In this document: one piece after another, positions 15,998-25,777 of the stretch
Numbering within the stretch: position 1 is the first letter of the stretch
Layout: each line of letters opens with the position of its first letter
Source: Symbiobacterium thermophilum
GTDB taxonomy: Bacteria > Bacillota > Sulfobacillia > DYFQ01
NCBI GenBank assembly: GCA_020725105.1
Contig: DYFQ01000005.1
Span: 1 to 63,273, forward strand
Direction: 5' to 3'
Length of the DNA stretch: 63,273 nt
Position numbers and translations under genes: made by a program
The notes under the pieces: model-generated
Databases searched by the model: none
Told to the model about the DNA's origin: nothing
The model's input: the letters and a program-made list of their open reading frames with translations, nothing else

Positions 15998-16855
15998 TCA
16001 GGAGGGCGAGGGAAACCAGCTGAAGCGCAGGTGGTGGATGAAGCGGTCGGCCAGGAAGTTGAGGGCCTTGCGGGCCGACCTGAACTCGTCGGCCAGGCCA
16101 CCCAGGACCTGATCGAGCCCGGTCAACGGCGCGTTGGGGTGTTCCGCCGCCCGCCTGTAGTATAGCTGGCCCTGGCGCTCCAGCGCGTCCAGCGTCTCGA
16201 TGGCCAGGCCCCGTTCCTCCCGGCCTTTCGCCCGCCCCCACTCATCATCGGCTCCCGGAAGCCGCGCCCCCAGGGTGCCCGCTCCCAGGTGATCCGGGAA
16301 GATCCCGGTGAGAAAGAGGGTGACGTCGCCCAGCCGTCGCCACAGGGCCAGCCGCTGCGTCTCGCCCACCAGTTCCACCAGGCGCTCAAGGGATCTGGGG
16401 TCCAGTTCGCTCACGCGGAGCCGGACGGTCCGGTCGCCCACCCTGACGTGCAGGGTGGCGCTGTGGACGCGGGTGAACGACGCCAGCATCTCCGCCAGGT
16501 AACGCCGGTGAGTGGGATTCTCGAGCACGGCCCGGACGGTGGGCGCGTCGAAGACCGGCACCCGTTCCCGCGGGCCCGTCCACTCCAGCGTCCAGGAGCG
16601 GGACAGCTCCCGCCGGACCTGGCGGAGCAGCACGGTGAACAACAGGTACGGCGACACCTTGAGCAGGATCTCCTGGTCGGCCACGATCCGCCGGTAAAGG
16701 CGGGGGTCGTCCAGCATCAACTCGACGAAGTCGGCCTTGTCGCGCACCAGCTCGCGGACACGAGGCCGCTCGCGAGGCTCCGCCACCACGGCCCCGACGA
16801 CGAAGTCAAGGTCCCGGTCGCTCAGGTGTTCCAGAAGCTCCGTCTCCCGGTCCAT
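15998..16855 (-). CDS. Conserved-looking protein of unknown function
   Basis: 285 residues starting MDRETELLEHLSDRDLDFVV with GGAGGTG upstream. The composition is helix-rich with many Arg, Leu and Glu, no signal peptide and no clear membrane helix. Recognisable stretches such as SPYLLFTVLLRQVRREL, RYLAEMLASFTRV and LGDVTLFLTGIFPDHL suggest a compact all-helical fold. I do not recognise the family. Codon use matches its neighbours. It heads the rsmD-coaD group and is divergent from gpr. Confidence 0.8.
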   Translation of the reverse strand: MDRETELLEHLSDRDLDFVVGAVVAEPRERPRVRELVRDKADFVELMLDDPRLYRRIVADQEILLKVSPYLLFTVLLRQVRRELSRSWTLEWTGPRERVPVFDAPTVRAVLENPTHRRYLAEMLASFTRVHSATLHVRVGDRTVRLRVSELDPRSLERLVELVGETQRLALWRRLGDVTLFLTGIFPDHLGAGTLGARLPGADDEWGRAKGREERGLAIETLDALERQGQLYYRRAAEHPNAPLTGLDQVLGGLADEFRSARKALNFLADRFIHHLRFSWFPSPS

Positions 16856-16933
16856 GGAGCGGGGCACCTCCGACTGATGGCTCCTACAACTATTTTACCG
16901 GCGCCTCAGTCCCTTTACCAGGCAATATTGCCG

Positions 16934-16963
16934 GGATATGGTCCGGCCGCCCAGGACAGGTTA
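16934..16963 (+). promoter_or_regulatory. Candidate forespore (SigG) promoter of gpr
   Basis: GGATA (16934-16938), 18-nt spacer, CAGGTTA (16957-16963). It resembles the candidate at the SASP gene, including CAG in the -10. The start site would fall almost on the ribosome-binding site, which weakens the case. Confidence 0.3.
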
Positions 16964-16982
16964 GATTCCGAGGAGGATGATC

Positions 16983-17978
16983 ATGGCAGCCGACGGCGAA
17001 CCGCCTGCCGGTCTCGCCGGGATCCGGACCGACCTGGCGCTGGAGGCCCGGGAGTTCCTGCAGGTCTCCGGCGCCCGTGAGGTGCCCGGCGTGGGGGTGG
17101 AAGAAGAACAGGTCGGGCCGGTCAAGGTCACCCGGGTCCACATCCTGACCGCCGAGGCCGAACGGCTCATGGGCAAGAGCCGCGGCCGCTACATCACCGT
17201 CGAGTGCCGCGCCCTCAGGGAACGCAGCCGGGAAGTCGAGGAGCAGGTCTCCTCGGTGGTCGCCCGCGAGCTCCGGCGGCTCCTCGACTGGTCGCAGCAC
17301 CCGTCCGTCTTCGTGGTGGGGCTGGGCAACTGGAACGCCACCCCGGACGCCCTGGGGCCGCGGGTGGTGGACAATCTCCTCATCACCCGCCACCTGCACA
17401 CCTACGCCCCGTCGGAACTGGCCGGCGGCCTGCGGTCGGTGTGCGCCCTCGCCCCCGGGGTGCTGGGTCTCACCGGCATCGAGACCTGGGAGATCATCAA
17501 GGGTGTCGCCGACAAGATCCGCCCCCACGTGGTGGTGGCCGCCGACGCCCTGGCCGCCCGCAACCTGGACCGGGTCATGACCACCGTGCAACTGGCCGAC
17601 ACGGGCATTCACCCGGGCTCGGGGGTGGGCAACCGCCGGGTCGGCATCACCCAGGCCACCATGGGCATCCCCGTCATCGCCGTGGGCGTCCCGTCAGTGG
17701 TCCACGCCGTGACCGTGGCCCAGGATACCATCTCCTTGCTGCTGGACCAGTTGCGCCAGCACGCCAGCCTGCTCCAGATCGTGAGCCAGATGGAGGAGGT
17801 CGAGAAGCAGGAACTCATCAAGGAGGTGCTCCACCCTTACGTGGGCGACCTGATGGTCACCCCGAAGGAGGTGGACGTGCAGATCGACCAGATGGCCAGG
17901 GTGGTGGCGGACGGGCTGAACATGGCCTTCCACGAGGCCATCGGTGAGGAGCGGGCCCCCCACTACACCGGTGTCTAG
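16983..17978 (+). CDS. gpr: Germination protease GPR (SASP endopeptidase)
   Basis: 331 residues. The N-terminal IRTDLALEA matches the propeptide processing region, followed by FVVGLGNWNATPDALGPRVV with a family Asp, and the GIHPGSGVGNRRVGI and GVPSVVHA motifs. GPR is made as a zymogen in the forespore and degrades SASPs when spores germinate. GAGGAGG precedes; the second ATG (16983) has correct spacing, the first at 16977 does not. Its stop overlaps the stop of the convergent aroA by 4 bp. Confidence 0.96.
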   Translation: MAADGEPPAGLAGIRTDLALEAREFLQVSGAREVPGVGVEEEQVGPVKVTRVHILTAEAERLMGKSRGRYITVECRALRERSREVEEQVSSVVARELRRLLDWSQHPSVFVVGLGNWNATPDALGPRVVDNLLITRHLHTYAPSELAGGLRSVCALAPGVLGLTGIETWEIIKGVADKIRPHVVVAADALAARNLDRVMTTVQLADTGIHPGSGVGNRRVGITQATMGIPVIAVGVPSVVHAVTVAQDTISLLLDQLRQHASLLQIVSQMEEVEKQELIKEVLHPYVGDLMVTPKEVDVQIDQMARVVADGLNMAFHEAIGEERAPHYTGV

Positions 17979-19300
17979 CGGCCCGCCCCCTGCCCGGCCA
18001 GCGCCTCCAGGGCCGCGAAGAAGCCGGGGAAGGTCTTTCTCACGCAGCCCGGGTCGGCGATGGCGATCCCGGCTACCCTGAGCCCAGGGACGGAAAAGGC
18101 CATCGCCATCCGGTGGTCACCGTACGTCCTGACCGTCGCCGGCCGCAGCGGACCCGGGGTGATCACCAGGCCGGCCTCCTCCTCGGCCACGGTGACGCCC
18201 AGCCGCTCCAGTTCGGTGGCGACGGCCCGCACCCGGTCCGTCTCCTGGACCCTGGTATGCCCGATGCCCCGGATGCGGACCGGTCCGGCCGCGAACGGAG
18301 CGATGGCCGCCAGGGTGAGGGCCATGTCTGACATGGCGTTCAGGTCGGCGTCGATGCCGGCCAGCCGCCCATCGGCCGGGCCCGTCACCGCGATCCAGTC
18401 CGCGCCCCGCTCCACCCGGCAGCCCATCGCCTCCAGCACCGTCACGAAACCCGTGTCTCCCTGCAGCGAGCCGGGCCGCAGGCCGTCCACCCTCACGCGG
18501 CCGCCGGTGATGGCCGCCGCGGCGAAGAAGTACGAAGCGCTGGACGCGTCGGGTTCCACCCGGTACGGCCGGGCCCGGTAGCGCTGGCCGGCCCGCACGT
18601 GGAAGGTGGCGGGGTCGGGGCATTCGACCTCCACCCCGAACTCGGCCATCATCCGGACGGTCATGTCCACGTACGGCCTGGCCACCAGCGGACCGGCGAG
18701 CCGCACGGTAACGTCCCGGCGGGCGTAGGGGCCCACCAGCAGCAGCGCCGTCAGGTACTGGCTGGAGAGGCTCGCCTCCAGGGTAGCCTCACCGCCGGGA
18801 AGTCCGCCGCCGGCCACCTCCACCGGGGGGCAGCCGGTCCCGTCAAGGCTGCGGGCCGGGGCGCCGAGCGAGACCAGCGCGTCCAGCAGGGGTTGGATAG
18901 GCCGCTCTCGCATGCGCGGTACGCCGTCGAGCCTGACGGGACCCGGAGCCAGGGTCGCCAGGGCGGTGAGAAATCTGGCGGCGGTGCCGGCGTTCCCGAC
19001 GAAGAGGGGCGCGGCGGGAGTCGCCAGCCGGCCCCCGGTACCCGCGACGGTGAACCGGCCGGCCGCCGCTTCCGCCCGGACTTCCGTGCCCAGGCGGCGC
19101 AGGCAGGCGGCCATCACCTCGGGGTCCTCGGCGAAGAGGGCGCCCTCGATGACGGTGGTCCCCGCCGCCAGGGCTCCCAGGACCAGGGCCCGGTTGGTGA
19201 TGCTCTTGGAGCCCGGCACCGTCAGCCTGGCGTCCGGCGGTCCGGCCAGCGGCCGGACCGGATAAGGGTCGGGCAGCGGCGTCTGGTAAACCGTGGACAT
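17975..19300 (-). CDS. aroA: 5-enolpyruvylshikimate-3-phosphate synthase
   Basis: 441 residues; sixth step of the shikimate pathway. PGSKSITNRALVLGALAAG at the N-terminus, GNAGTAARFLTALA (PEP/glyphosate loop) and RVQETDRVRAVATELERLG are typical. Start ATG at 19298-19300 with GAGGTGG at 8 nt. It is the last gene of the trp-tyrA-aroA supraoperon and meets gpr tail to tail. Confidence 0.95.
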   Translation of the reverse strand: MSTVYQTPLPDPYPVRPLAGPPDARLTVPGSKSITNRALVLGALAAGTTVIEGALFAEDPEVMAACLRRLGTEVRAEAAAGRFTVAGTGGRLATPAAPLFVGNAGTAARFLTALATLAPGPVRLDGVPRMRERPIQPLLDALVSLGAPARSLDGTGCPPVEVAGGGLPGGEATLEASLSSQYLTALLLVGPYARRDVTVRLAGPLVARPYVDMTVRMMAEFGVEVECPDPATFHVRAGQRYRARPYRVEPDASSASYFFAAAAITGGRVRVDGLRPGSLQGDTGFVTVLEAMGCRVERGADWIAVTGPADGRLAGIDADLNAMSDMALTLAAIAPFAAGPVRIRGIGHTRVQETDRVRAVATELERLGVTVAEEEAGLVITPGPLRPATVRTYGDHRMAMAFSVPGLRVAGIAIADPGCVRKTFPGFFAALEALAGQGAGR

Positions 19301-19341
19301 CCTCTTCGCCACCTCAGGGTCGTACCTCGTGCCTGACCCGC

Positions 19342-20439
19342 CTAGTCCCGCCGGTGGGCCTTGAACCCTGCCTCCCGGAGAACCGCCAGGGCTCGGGCCT
19401 GCGCCTCGCGGCTGGCAAAGGCCAGCCGGACGGTGCCGCCCTCACCTTCCCGGACCCGCAGGATCTCCAGGTCCCGGATGTTCACCCCGGCCGCTCCCAG
19501 GGCGGTGGCCAGCCGGCCGATCTCCCCGGGGCGGTCCTCGGCCACGACGACCGCGTCGAAGCTGGCGGGCAGGAGCCCCTTGCTGACGGTGGGTATCCGC
19601 GCCCGCCCCTGGCCCGCCCGTTCAAGGGCCCGTGCCAGCGCCCCGGCGTCCCGCAGCTCGAGCGCCCGGTCGAGCCGCTCCAGGTGGGTCCGGAACTTCC
19701 GCAGCACCGCCCGGACAGGACCAGCTTTGGACGCCAGGATGTCCTGCCAGAGGGAGGCCGGGCTGGACGCGACCCGTGTCGTGTCCCTGAAGCCCCCGGC
19801 GGCCAGCCTGAGCACCTCGGGGTGCTCCGGTTCCAGGTCCAGGACGGCGTGGATCAGCGCCACGGCCACCACCAGCGGCAGGTGACTGATGGCCGCCACC
19901 ACCAGGTCGTGCTGGCCCGGGTCCATCTCCAGGGGTAGCGCGCCCGTCAGTTCCACCAGGCGCCTGACGCGGGCCAGCGCCTCAGGGTCGGTGGCCGGCG
20001 TGGGGGTCAGCACGTAGACGGCGTTCTGAAAGAGAAAGGGGTCCGCCGCCTCGACCCCTGACCGGTCGGACCCCGCCATCGGGTGGCCGCCCACGAAGGG
20101 GGTCCCGGACGGCAGCGCGGCCTCCATCAGGGCCACCACCCGCTGCTTGGTGCTACCCACGTCGGTGACCACCGTACCGGGAGCCACCGCCCGGGCCAGC
20201 GCCGGGGCCAGCCGCTCCATGGCCCCCGGCGGCGAGGCCAATACCACCACGGTGGCCTCGCTGAGGCCCGCCGCCAGGTCGGTGGTGCCGTCGTCGATGG
20301 CCTCCAGTTCCCGCGCCCGTTCCAGCGCGGCTTCGGACGGGTCGATGCCCGTGACCCGGGCGACGCTCCGCGCGCGCCGCCACGCCATGCCCAGGCTCCC
20401 ACCGATGAGTCCGACGCCGACGATGGCCACCCGTTCCAC
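19342..20439 (-). CDS. tyrA: Prephenate dehydrogenase with ACT domain
   Basis: 365 residues; oxidative decarboxylation of prephenate towards tyrosine. Rossmann motif VAIVGVGLIGGSLGMAW at the start, then GGHPMAGSDRSGVEAAD with the catalytic His, and ISHLPLVVAVAL. Residues from about 290 (DAVVVAEDRPGEIGRLATAL) form a C-terminal ACT domain, suggesting feedback control by an aromatic amino acid. GGGAGG precedes the GTG start. Placed after trpA, as tyrA is in the Bacillus aromatic supraoperon. Confidence 0.95.
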   Translation of the reverse strand: MERVAIVGVGLIGGSLGMAWRRARSVARVTGIDPSEAALERARELEAIDDGTTDLAAGLSEATVVVLASPPGAMERLAPALARAVAPGTVVTDVGSTKQRVVALMEAALPSGTPFVGGHPMAGSDRSGVEAADPFLFQNAVYVLTPTPATDPEALARVRRLVELTGALPLEMDPGQHDLVVAAISHLPLVVAVALIHAVLDLEPEHPEVLRLAAGGFRDTTRVASSPASLWQDILASKAGPVRAVLRKFRTHLERLDRALELRDAGALARALERAGQGRARIPTVSKGLLPASFDAVVVAEDRPGEIGRLATALGAAGVNIRDLEILRVREGEGGTVRLAFASREAQARALAVLREAGFKAHRRD

Positions 20440-20472
20440 GCGATCGCCTCCCGGCCAGCCCTGCCCCCCGGC

Positions 20473-21402
20473 CTATTCGGCGGGCGCCGCTCCGACCCCT
20501 CTGGTAACGGGCGTCTCCGGCTCGCCCGGACCGTCCAGCGCCCGGCGGAGTTCGGCCACCAGCCCCGCCACCCGCGCGGCGACCGCCTCCGGCCCGCCCC
20601 CCCGGGCAGCCAGGCTGACCAGGGCCGACCCGACGACGACCCCGTCGGCCTGGCGGGCCGCCTGCCTGGCCTGCTCCGGGGTGGCGATGCCAAAGCCGGC
20701 GGCCACCGGAAGCGAGGTGACGGCCCTCACCGCGGCCACCAGCGGCGCCAGCCGTTGAGACAGATTCTCTCGGGCGCCGGTCACCCCCACCAGTGAAACG
20801 GCGTACACGAACCCGCGGGCCCGGCCGCAGATGGCCGCCAGGCGCCCGGGGGGCGTGGTGGGCGCCACCAGGGGCACCATCGCCAGCCCGGCCGTCTCGG
20901 CGGCGGGCCCCAGCAGGTCCGCCTCCTCCAGGGGCAGGTCGGGGACGATCAGGCCGTCGGCGCCGGCCCGGGCGGCGTCCCGGCAGAAGCGCTCGGGCCC
21001 GTACTGCAGCAGCGGATTCACGTAGCTCAGGAGCACCAGGGGTATCGGTGTCAGCCCCCGGAGACGGACCACCCACTCCAGCACGCGGGCGGGGGTCGTT
21101 CCGGCGGCCAGGGCCCGCCGGGAAGCCTGCTGGATGGTGGGCCCGTCGGCCAGGGGGTCGGAAAAGGGAATCCCGATTTCCACCACGTCGGCCCCGGCGC
21201 CGGCCATGGCCACGCCCGCCGAGACGGTGGCCTCTCCTGAGGGGTCGCCGGCGGTCACGTAGGTGATGAGGGCCTTTTTCCCCTGGCGGCGAAGCCGGGC
21301 AAAAGTCGACTCCAGCCGGCCGATGCCGGTGCCGGCCGGGTCCGGCGGCCGAGGCCCGCCGGTCACCTCGACCGGTTGCCGCGCCCGGATCCTACTCGCC
21401 AC
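20473..21402 (-). CDS. trpA: Tryptophan synthase alpha subunit
   Basis: 309 residues; cleaves indole-3-glycerol phosphate to indole. Catalytic Glu in [20 protein letters not shown] with the Asp of PFSDP, later [14 protein letters not shown], and the phosphate loop [10 protein letters not shown]. About 25 residues at each end extend beyond the family core. The GTG start has GGAGGGA upstream and overlaps the trpB stop by 11 bp. Confidence 0.96.
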   Translation of the reverse strand: MASRIRARQPVEVTGGPRPPDPAGTGIGRLESTFARLRRQGKKALITYVTAGDPSGEATVSAGVAMAGAGADVVEIGIPFSDPLADGPTIQQASRRALAAGTTPARVLEWVVRLRGLTPIPLVLLSYVNPLLQYGPERFCRDAARAGADGLIVPDLPLEEADLLGPAAETAGLAMVPLVAPTTPPGRLAAICGRARGFVYAVSLVGVTGARENLSQRLAPLVAAVRAVTSLPVAAGFGIATPEQARQAARQADGVVVGSALVSLAARGGGPEAVAARVAGLVAELRRALDGPGEPETPVTRGVGAAPAE

Positions 21403-22648
21403 GGCCGGTCCCTCCCGCCACCGCGCCGGCGGCCGCCCCCCGGCCCCAGCGGGCGATGGTCTCCACGTCCTTGTCGCCGCGCCCCGACAGGCAGAGGACC
21501 ACCACGTCGCCGGGGCGCGCGCGCCGGGCGACTTCCGGCAGGTACGCCACGGCGTGGGCCGGTTCGAGGGCGGGGATGATTCCCTCCGCGCGGGCCAGGA
21601 GCTCGGCGCCGCGCAGGGCGTCGTGGTCGGAGACGGAGACGTACTCGGCCCGGCCGGTGTCCTTCAGCCAGCTGTGTTCCGGCCCCACGCCGGGGTAGTC
21701 CAGCCCGGCCGACACCGAGTGGGCCGGCCGCACCTGGCCCTCGCCGTCCTGAAGCAGGTAGCTCAAGGCGCCGTGCAGCACCCCGGGGCGGCCGGCGGTG
21801 AGGGTCGCGGCGTGGCGCCCGGTGTCGAGCCCGGCGCCGCCGGCCTCCACGCCCACCAGCCGGACGGCGGGGTCACGCAGGAAGGGGAAGAACAGCCCGA
21901 TGGCGTTGGACCCCCCGCCCACGCAGGCCACCAGCCAGTCGGGGCCCCGGCCCTCGGCCGCCCGGAGCTGCGCCCGGACCTCCCGGCCGATGATCGCCTG
22001 GAAGTCCCGGACCAGCATGGGATAGGGGTGGGGCCCCACCACCGACCCGATGATGTAGTGGGTCGTCTCCACGTTGGTCACCCAGTCGCGGATGGCCTCA
22101 CTGGTGGCGTCCTTGAGGGTCCGGGTCCCGGAGCTCACCGGTCTCACCTCGGCGCCCAGGAGTTCCATCCGCACCACGTTGAGGGCCTGGCGGGCAATGT
22201 CTTCCTCACCCATGTAGACCACGCACTCCAGCCCGAAGAGGGCGGCGGCGGTGGCGGCCGCCACCCCGTGCTGGCCGGCTCCGGTCTCCGCCACCAGCCG
22301 GCGCTTCTTCATGCGCGCCGCCAGCAGGGCCTGGCCCAGGGTGTTGTTGATCTTGTGGGCCCCCGTGTGGTTGAGGTCCTCCCGCTTCAGGTAGAGTTTC
22401 AGGTGCCCGCCACCTGCGGCCCGGGCCAGCCGCGGCGCGGCGGTGAGGGGACTCGGCCGCCCCACCACCTCGCGCAACAGCCGCCGGAGTTCCGCCCGGA
22501 AGCCCCGGTCCGCCCGGGCGGCGCGGTACGCCGCCTCGAGTTCCAGCAGCGCCGGCATGACGGTTTCGGGCACGTACCGTCCCCCGTAGGGGCCGAACCG
22601 CCCGGCCCGGTCGGGGCCGGCAGCCGGCCGCGCTCGGTCAGTGGCCAT
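21392..22648 (-). CDS. trpB: Tryptophan synthase beta subunit
   Basis: 418 residues; condenses indole and serine with pyridoxal phosphate. The PLP Lys is in [19 protein letters not shown], with [10 protein letters not shown] and the phosphate loop [26 protein letters not shown] at the N-terminus is the classic TrpB1 form that pairs with TrpA. ATG at 22646-22648 has GGGAGG at 9 nt; an upstream GTG is too close. Overlaps trpF by 11 bp. Confidence 0.97.
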   Translation of the reverse strand: MATDRARPAAGPDRAGRFGPYGGRYVPETVMPALLELEAAYRAARADRGFRAELRRLLREVVGRPSPLTAAPRLARAAGGGHLKLYLKREDLNHTGAHKINNTLGQALLAARMKKRRLVAETGAGQHGVAAATAAALFGLECVVYMGEEDIARQALNVVRMELLGAEVRPVSSGTRTLKDATSEAIRDWVTNVETTHYIIGSVVGPHPYPMLVRDFQAIIGREVRAQLRAAEGRGPDWLVACVGGGSNAIGLFFPFLRDPAVRLVGVEAGGAGLDTGRHAATLTAGRPGVLHGALSYLLQDGEGQVRPAHSVSAGLDYPGVGPEHSWLKDTGRAEYVSVSDHDALRGAELLARAEGIIPALEPAHAVAYLPEVARRARPGDVVVLCLSGRGDKDVETIARWGRGAAAGAVAGGTGRGE

Positions 22649-23273
22649 CCGCACCAGCCTCCCAGCGCCGCACGGCGGCGACGAACTCCCGGAGCTTCGT
22701 GGGGTCTTTGACCCCCGCCGTCTCCACCCCCGACGACACGTCTACGCCGTCCGGGCGGACGGCCGTGAGGGCGCGGCCCACGGTGGCTGGGGTCAGCCCG
22801 CCGGCAAGGAACAGCGGTCCCGGACGCTCCCAGGCGCCCGGCGCCACCAGCCTCCAGTCAAAGGGCGTCCCGGTGCCCCCGGGAGCGGCGGGGTGGTAGG
22901 CGTCCACCAGGTACGCCGCCACCCGGTAGGCGCGAAGGCGCTCGAGGCTCGAGGCGTCTCGCACCCGGACGGCCTTGATGACCGGCAGCCCGACCGCCTC
23001 GCAGGCGGCGGGCGACTCGCTCCCGTGAAGCTGGACCGCGTCCAGACCGCAGCTCTCGGCCACCGACCTCACGACCCCCGGCGGGGCGTCGACGAACACG
23101 CCGACCCTGGTGACGGACGGGGGCAGGGCGGCCGTGATGGAGCGGGCCTGATCCACGCCGATGCGGCGCCGGCCGGGAGCGAAGACAAAGCCCAGCATGT
23201 CCGCTCCGGCCACCACCGCCGCCTCCGCCGCCGCCAGGCTCTGGATGCCGCAAACCTTCACCCGGACCCGCAC
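22638..23273 (-). CDS. trpF: Phosphoribosylanthranilate isomerase
   Basis: 211 residues, a TIM barrel. Catalytic Cys in [30 protein letters not shown], the general acid Asp in YLVDAYHP, and [16 protein letters not shown] at the phosphate site. AAGGAGG precedes the GTG start, inside the trpC tail. Overlaps both neighbours by about 11-16 bp, so the block is tightly coupled. Confidence 0.96.
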   Translation of the reverse strand: MRVRVKVCGIQSLAAAEAAVVAGADMLGFVFAPGRRRIGVDQARSITAALPPSVTRVGVFVDAPPGVVRSVAESCGLDAVQLHGSESPAACEAVGLPVIKAVRVRDASSLERLRAYRVAAYLVDAYHPAAPGGTGTPFDWRLVAPGAWERPGPLFLAGGLTPATVGRALTAVRPDGVDVSSGVETAGVKDPTKLREFVAAVRRWEAGADGH

Positions 23274-24118
23274 CGCGCCCCCTCCTTCCCCAAGAGCCGG
23301 CCCAGCGCCCGGCCGGGATCCCTGGCCGTCAAGAGCGCCTCGCCCACCAGGATGGCCGTGGCCCCGGCCCGCCGGAGCCGGAGGGCGTCCGCGCGGCGCC
23401 GGATGCCGCTCGCGGCCACGACGGGCGTGCCGGCCGGCACCAGCGGCGCCAGCCGCTCGGTCAGGCTCGGGTCCGTCTGGAAGGTGGCCAGGTCGCGGTG
23501 GTTGATCGCCACCGCCGGCGCGCCCGCCTCAAGCGCAAACTCCAGGTCGCGACGGTCGTGGACCTCCACCAGGGGGACCAGGCCCAGGGCCAGCGCCTCC
23601 GCCACCAGGGCCCGCAGGCCGGACGGCTCCAGGCACCTGGCGATGAGCAGCACCGCGTCGGCCCCCAGCCAGCGGGACTCCAGCACCTGGTAGGGGTCGA
23701 TGACGAAATCCTTGCGGAGCACCGGCAGGTCCACCGCGGCGCGGGCGGCCACCAGGTCACCCGGGGAGCCACCGAAAAAGGGGCCCTCGGTCAGCACCGA
23801 CAGGGCTGCCGCCCCGGCCCTGGCGTACGCCCGGGCCACGTCCGCCGGGTCCGCCTGGGGCCGCAGCGGGCCACGCGACGGCGACCGGCGCTTGAACTCG
23901 GCCACCACCGCCGGGTCCCGTTCGCTCGCCGCCCGCCACAGCGCGGCGAGGAAGTCGCGCCGCGGCCCCGCCCCGGGCGCCGCCCCACTTGTCAGGTCCG
24001 CCTCGAGGCCGGCCGCCGGGCGGGCCGCCCGGGTGCCCGCTACCGAGCGGGCCCTGGCGGCCAGGATCCGGTCCAGGAGCGACGCCGTCGTTCCCACCGG
24101 TCTAGCCACGGCCGGCAC
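23258..24118 (-). CDS. trpC: Indole-3-glycerol phosphate synthase
   Basis: 286 residues. Conserved catalytic stretches AEFKRRSPSRG (Glu and Lys), VLRKDFVIDPYQV (catalytic Lys), PLVEVHD (Glu) and AINHRDLATF (Asn) are intact. The usual ESGI motif near the C-terminus reads VAASGI: the Glu equivalent to Glu210 of the Sulfolobus enzyme is Ala (codon GCG). Whether activity is kept is unknown; operon context argues the gene is used. It overlaps trpD by 17 bp. Confidence 0.93.
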   Translation of the reverse strand: MPAVARPVGTTASLLDRILAARARSVAGTRAARPAAGLEADLTSGAAPGAGPRRDFLAALWRAASERDPAVVAEFKRRSPSRGPLRPQADPADVARAYARAGAAALSVLTEGPFFGGSPGDLVAARAAVDLPVLRKDFVIDPYQVLESRWLGADAVLLIARCLEPSGLRALVAEALALGLVPLVEVHDRRDLEFALEAGAPAVAINHRDLATFQTDPSLTERLAPLVPAGTPVVAASGIRRRADALRLRRAGATAILVGEALLTARDPGRALGRLLGKEGARCGSG

Positions 24119-25178
24119 CGCCCCCGGCCCCGGCGGCCGCCGGGCCCGCCTGCGACGGCCGCGCCGCCAGGGCGGTCGTGGTCCGCCGCAGTTCTTCCAG
24201 CCTGGCCAGGGCGGCGCCCGAGTCCACGGCCCGGGCCGCCAGGACGACCGCCTCCCGCAGCTCCCCGGCCAGCCCGGCCACGACGAGGGCCGCGGCGGCG
24301 TTCAGGAGCACGGCGTCCCGGGCCGGGCCGGGCCGGCCCTCCAGCACGCCCAGGAGGATGGCCGCGTTGGTGGCGGCGTCGCCGCCACGGAGCGTCGCCA
24401 GGGGAGCGGGCCGTAGGCCCGTGTCCGCGGGGTGGAGGGTCCGGCGGCGGACGCTGCCCCCGGCCACCTCCACCACCAGCGTCTCCGCTCCCAGGCTGAT
24501 CTCGTCGAGCCCATCGCCGCCGTGCACCACCAGAGCCCGCTCCGTGCCAAGCTCGGCCAGGACCCGCGCCAGCGTCTGCGCGAGCCCCGGGTCGTGGACC
24601 CCCACCACCTGGCGCTGGGCGCCGGCCGGGTTGGTCAGCGGCCCCAGACAGTTGAACACGGTCCGGAAGCCCAGTTCCCGGCGGGGTCCGGCCACGTGCC
24701 CCATGGCCTGGTGCAAGAGGGGCGCGAACAGAAAACCGATCCCCACCGCGTCCAGGCACCGGCCGGCGGCCTCTCCGTCCAGGGCCACGAAGACGCCCAG
24801 GGCCTCCAGGACGTCGGCGCTGCCCGCCCGGGACGACACGGCGCGGTTGCCGTGCTTGGCCACGGCCGCCCCGGCCCCGGCGGCCACCAGGGCGGCGCCC
24901 GTCGACAGGTTGAAGGTGAGGCTTCCGTCGCCGCCGGTGCCGCAGGTGTCCACCAGCGGCCGCCGGCTGGTCCTGACCGGCGTGGCCCGCTCGCGCATGA
25001 CCCGGGCGAAACCGGTGATCTCGGCCACCGTTTCCCCCTTCAACCGCAGGGCCGCGAGAAACGCCCCCACCTGGGCCGGCGTGGCCTGGCCGGCCACGAT
25101 CAGCTCCATGGCCGCCCGCGCGTCGACCTCCGTCAGGTCTTGGCCCTCCACCACCTGCCTGAGAAACGGCTTGAGCAT
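24102..25178 (-). CDS. trpD: Anthranilate phosphoribosyltransferase
   Basis: 358 residues. PRPP/Mg-binding motif VDTCGTGGDGSLTFNLST, anthranilate-site KHGNRAVSSRAGSADVLEAL, and NCLGPLTNPAG. The last 20 residues are an Ala/Gly tail. ATG start with GGAGGAGGG upstream. The amidotransferase is a separate gene (trpG), not fused. Confidence 0.96.
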   Translation of the reverse strand: MLKPFLRQVVEGQDLTEVDARAAMELIVAGQATPAQVGAFLAALRLKGETVAEITGFARVMRERATPVRTSRRPLVDTCGTGGDGSLTFNLSTGAALVAAGAGAAVAKHGNRAVSSRAGSADVLEALGVFVALDGEAAGRCLDAVGIGFLFAPLLHQAMGHVAGPRRELGFRTVFNCLGPLTNPAGAQRQVVGVHDPGLAQTLARVLAELGTERALVVHGGDGLDEISLGAETLVVEVAGGSVRRRTLHPADTGLRPAPLATLRGGDAATNAAILLGVLEGRPGPARDAVLLNAAAALVVAGLAGELREAVVLAARAVDSGAALARLEELRRTTTALAARPSQAGPAAAGAGGGAGRG

Positions 25179-25211
25179 GGAATCCCTCCTCCGGCCCGCC
25201 CGGCTCGGGAT

Positions 25212-25775
25212 CTACCGGGCCAGGAAGTTCTCGATCAGGCGCTTGCCCTCGGCCGTGAGTACCGATTCCGGGTGGAACTGGACCCCCTCCACCGGCAGGT
25301 TCCGGTGACGCAGCCCCATGATCGTCCGGTCCGGGGCCTCGGCCGTGATCTCCAGACACGGCGGCAGCCCCTCGGGGGACACCACCAGCGAGTGGTAGCG
25401 GGTGGCCGCCATGGGGTTGGGCAGTCCCCGGTAGACGCCCAGACCGTCGTGTGTCACCCAGCTGGTCTTGCCGTGCATCGGCTCGGGCGCCCGCACCACC
25501 CGGCCCCCGTACGCCACGCCGATGGCCTGGTGCCCCAGGCACACCCCCAGGACGGGCAGGCGGGACCCGAACTCCCTGATGCAGGCCACCGTGATGCCGG
25601 CCGCCTCGGGCCGGCCGGGTCCCGGCGAGATCACCAGCCGTTCAGGCCCCAGACGGCCGATGTCCTCCAGGGACACCGCGTCGTTTCTGACCACCTGGAC
25701 CTCGGCGCCGAGTTCGCCCAGGTACTGCACCAGGTTGTAGGTGAAGGAATCGTAGTTGTCGATGACCAGGACCAT
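25212..25775 (-). CDS. trpG: Anthranilate synthase glutamine amidotransferase subunit
   Basis: 187 residues; supplies ammonia to TrpE from glutamine. Catalytic Cys in [10 protein letters not shown], His/Glu in [12 protein letters not shown], oxyanion region [12 protein letters not shown]. Start ATG at 25773-25775, two bases after the trpE stop (TAG CC ATG). It might also serve 4-amino-4-deoxychorismate synthesis, as TrpG does in Bacillus; no pabB is in the window. Confidence 0.95.
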   Translation of the reverse strand: MVLVIDNYDSFTYNLVQYLGELGAEVQVVRNDAVSLEDIGRLGPERLVISPGPGRPEAAGITVACIREFGSRLPVLGVCLGHQAIGVAYGGRVVRAPEPMHGKTSWVTHDGLGVYRGLPNPMAATRYHSLVVSPEGLPPCLEITAEAPDRTIMGLRHRNLPVEGVQFHPESVLTAEGKRLIENFLAR

Positions 25776-25777
25776 GG

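Noticed and set aside
21263-22711. 482-codon open frame on plus
   Set aside because: Antisense to trpB; His/Gln/Gly-rich nonsense composition.
24040-25542. 500-codon open frame on minus over trpD-trpG
   Set aside because: Wrong frame of trpD/trpG; Gly/Arg-rich without motifs.
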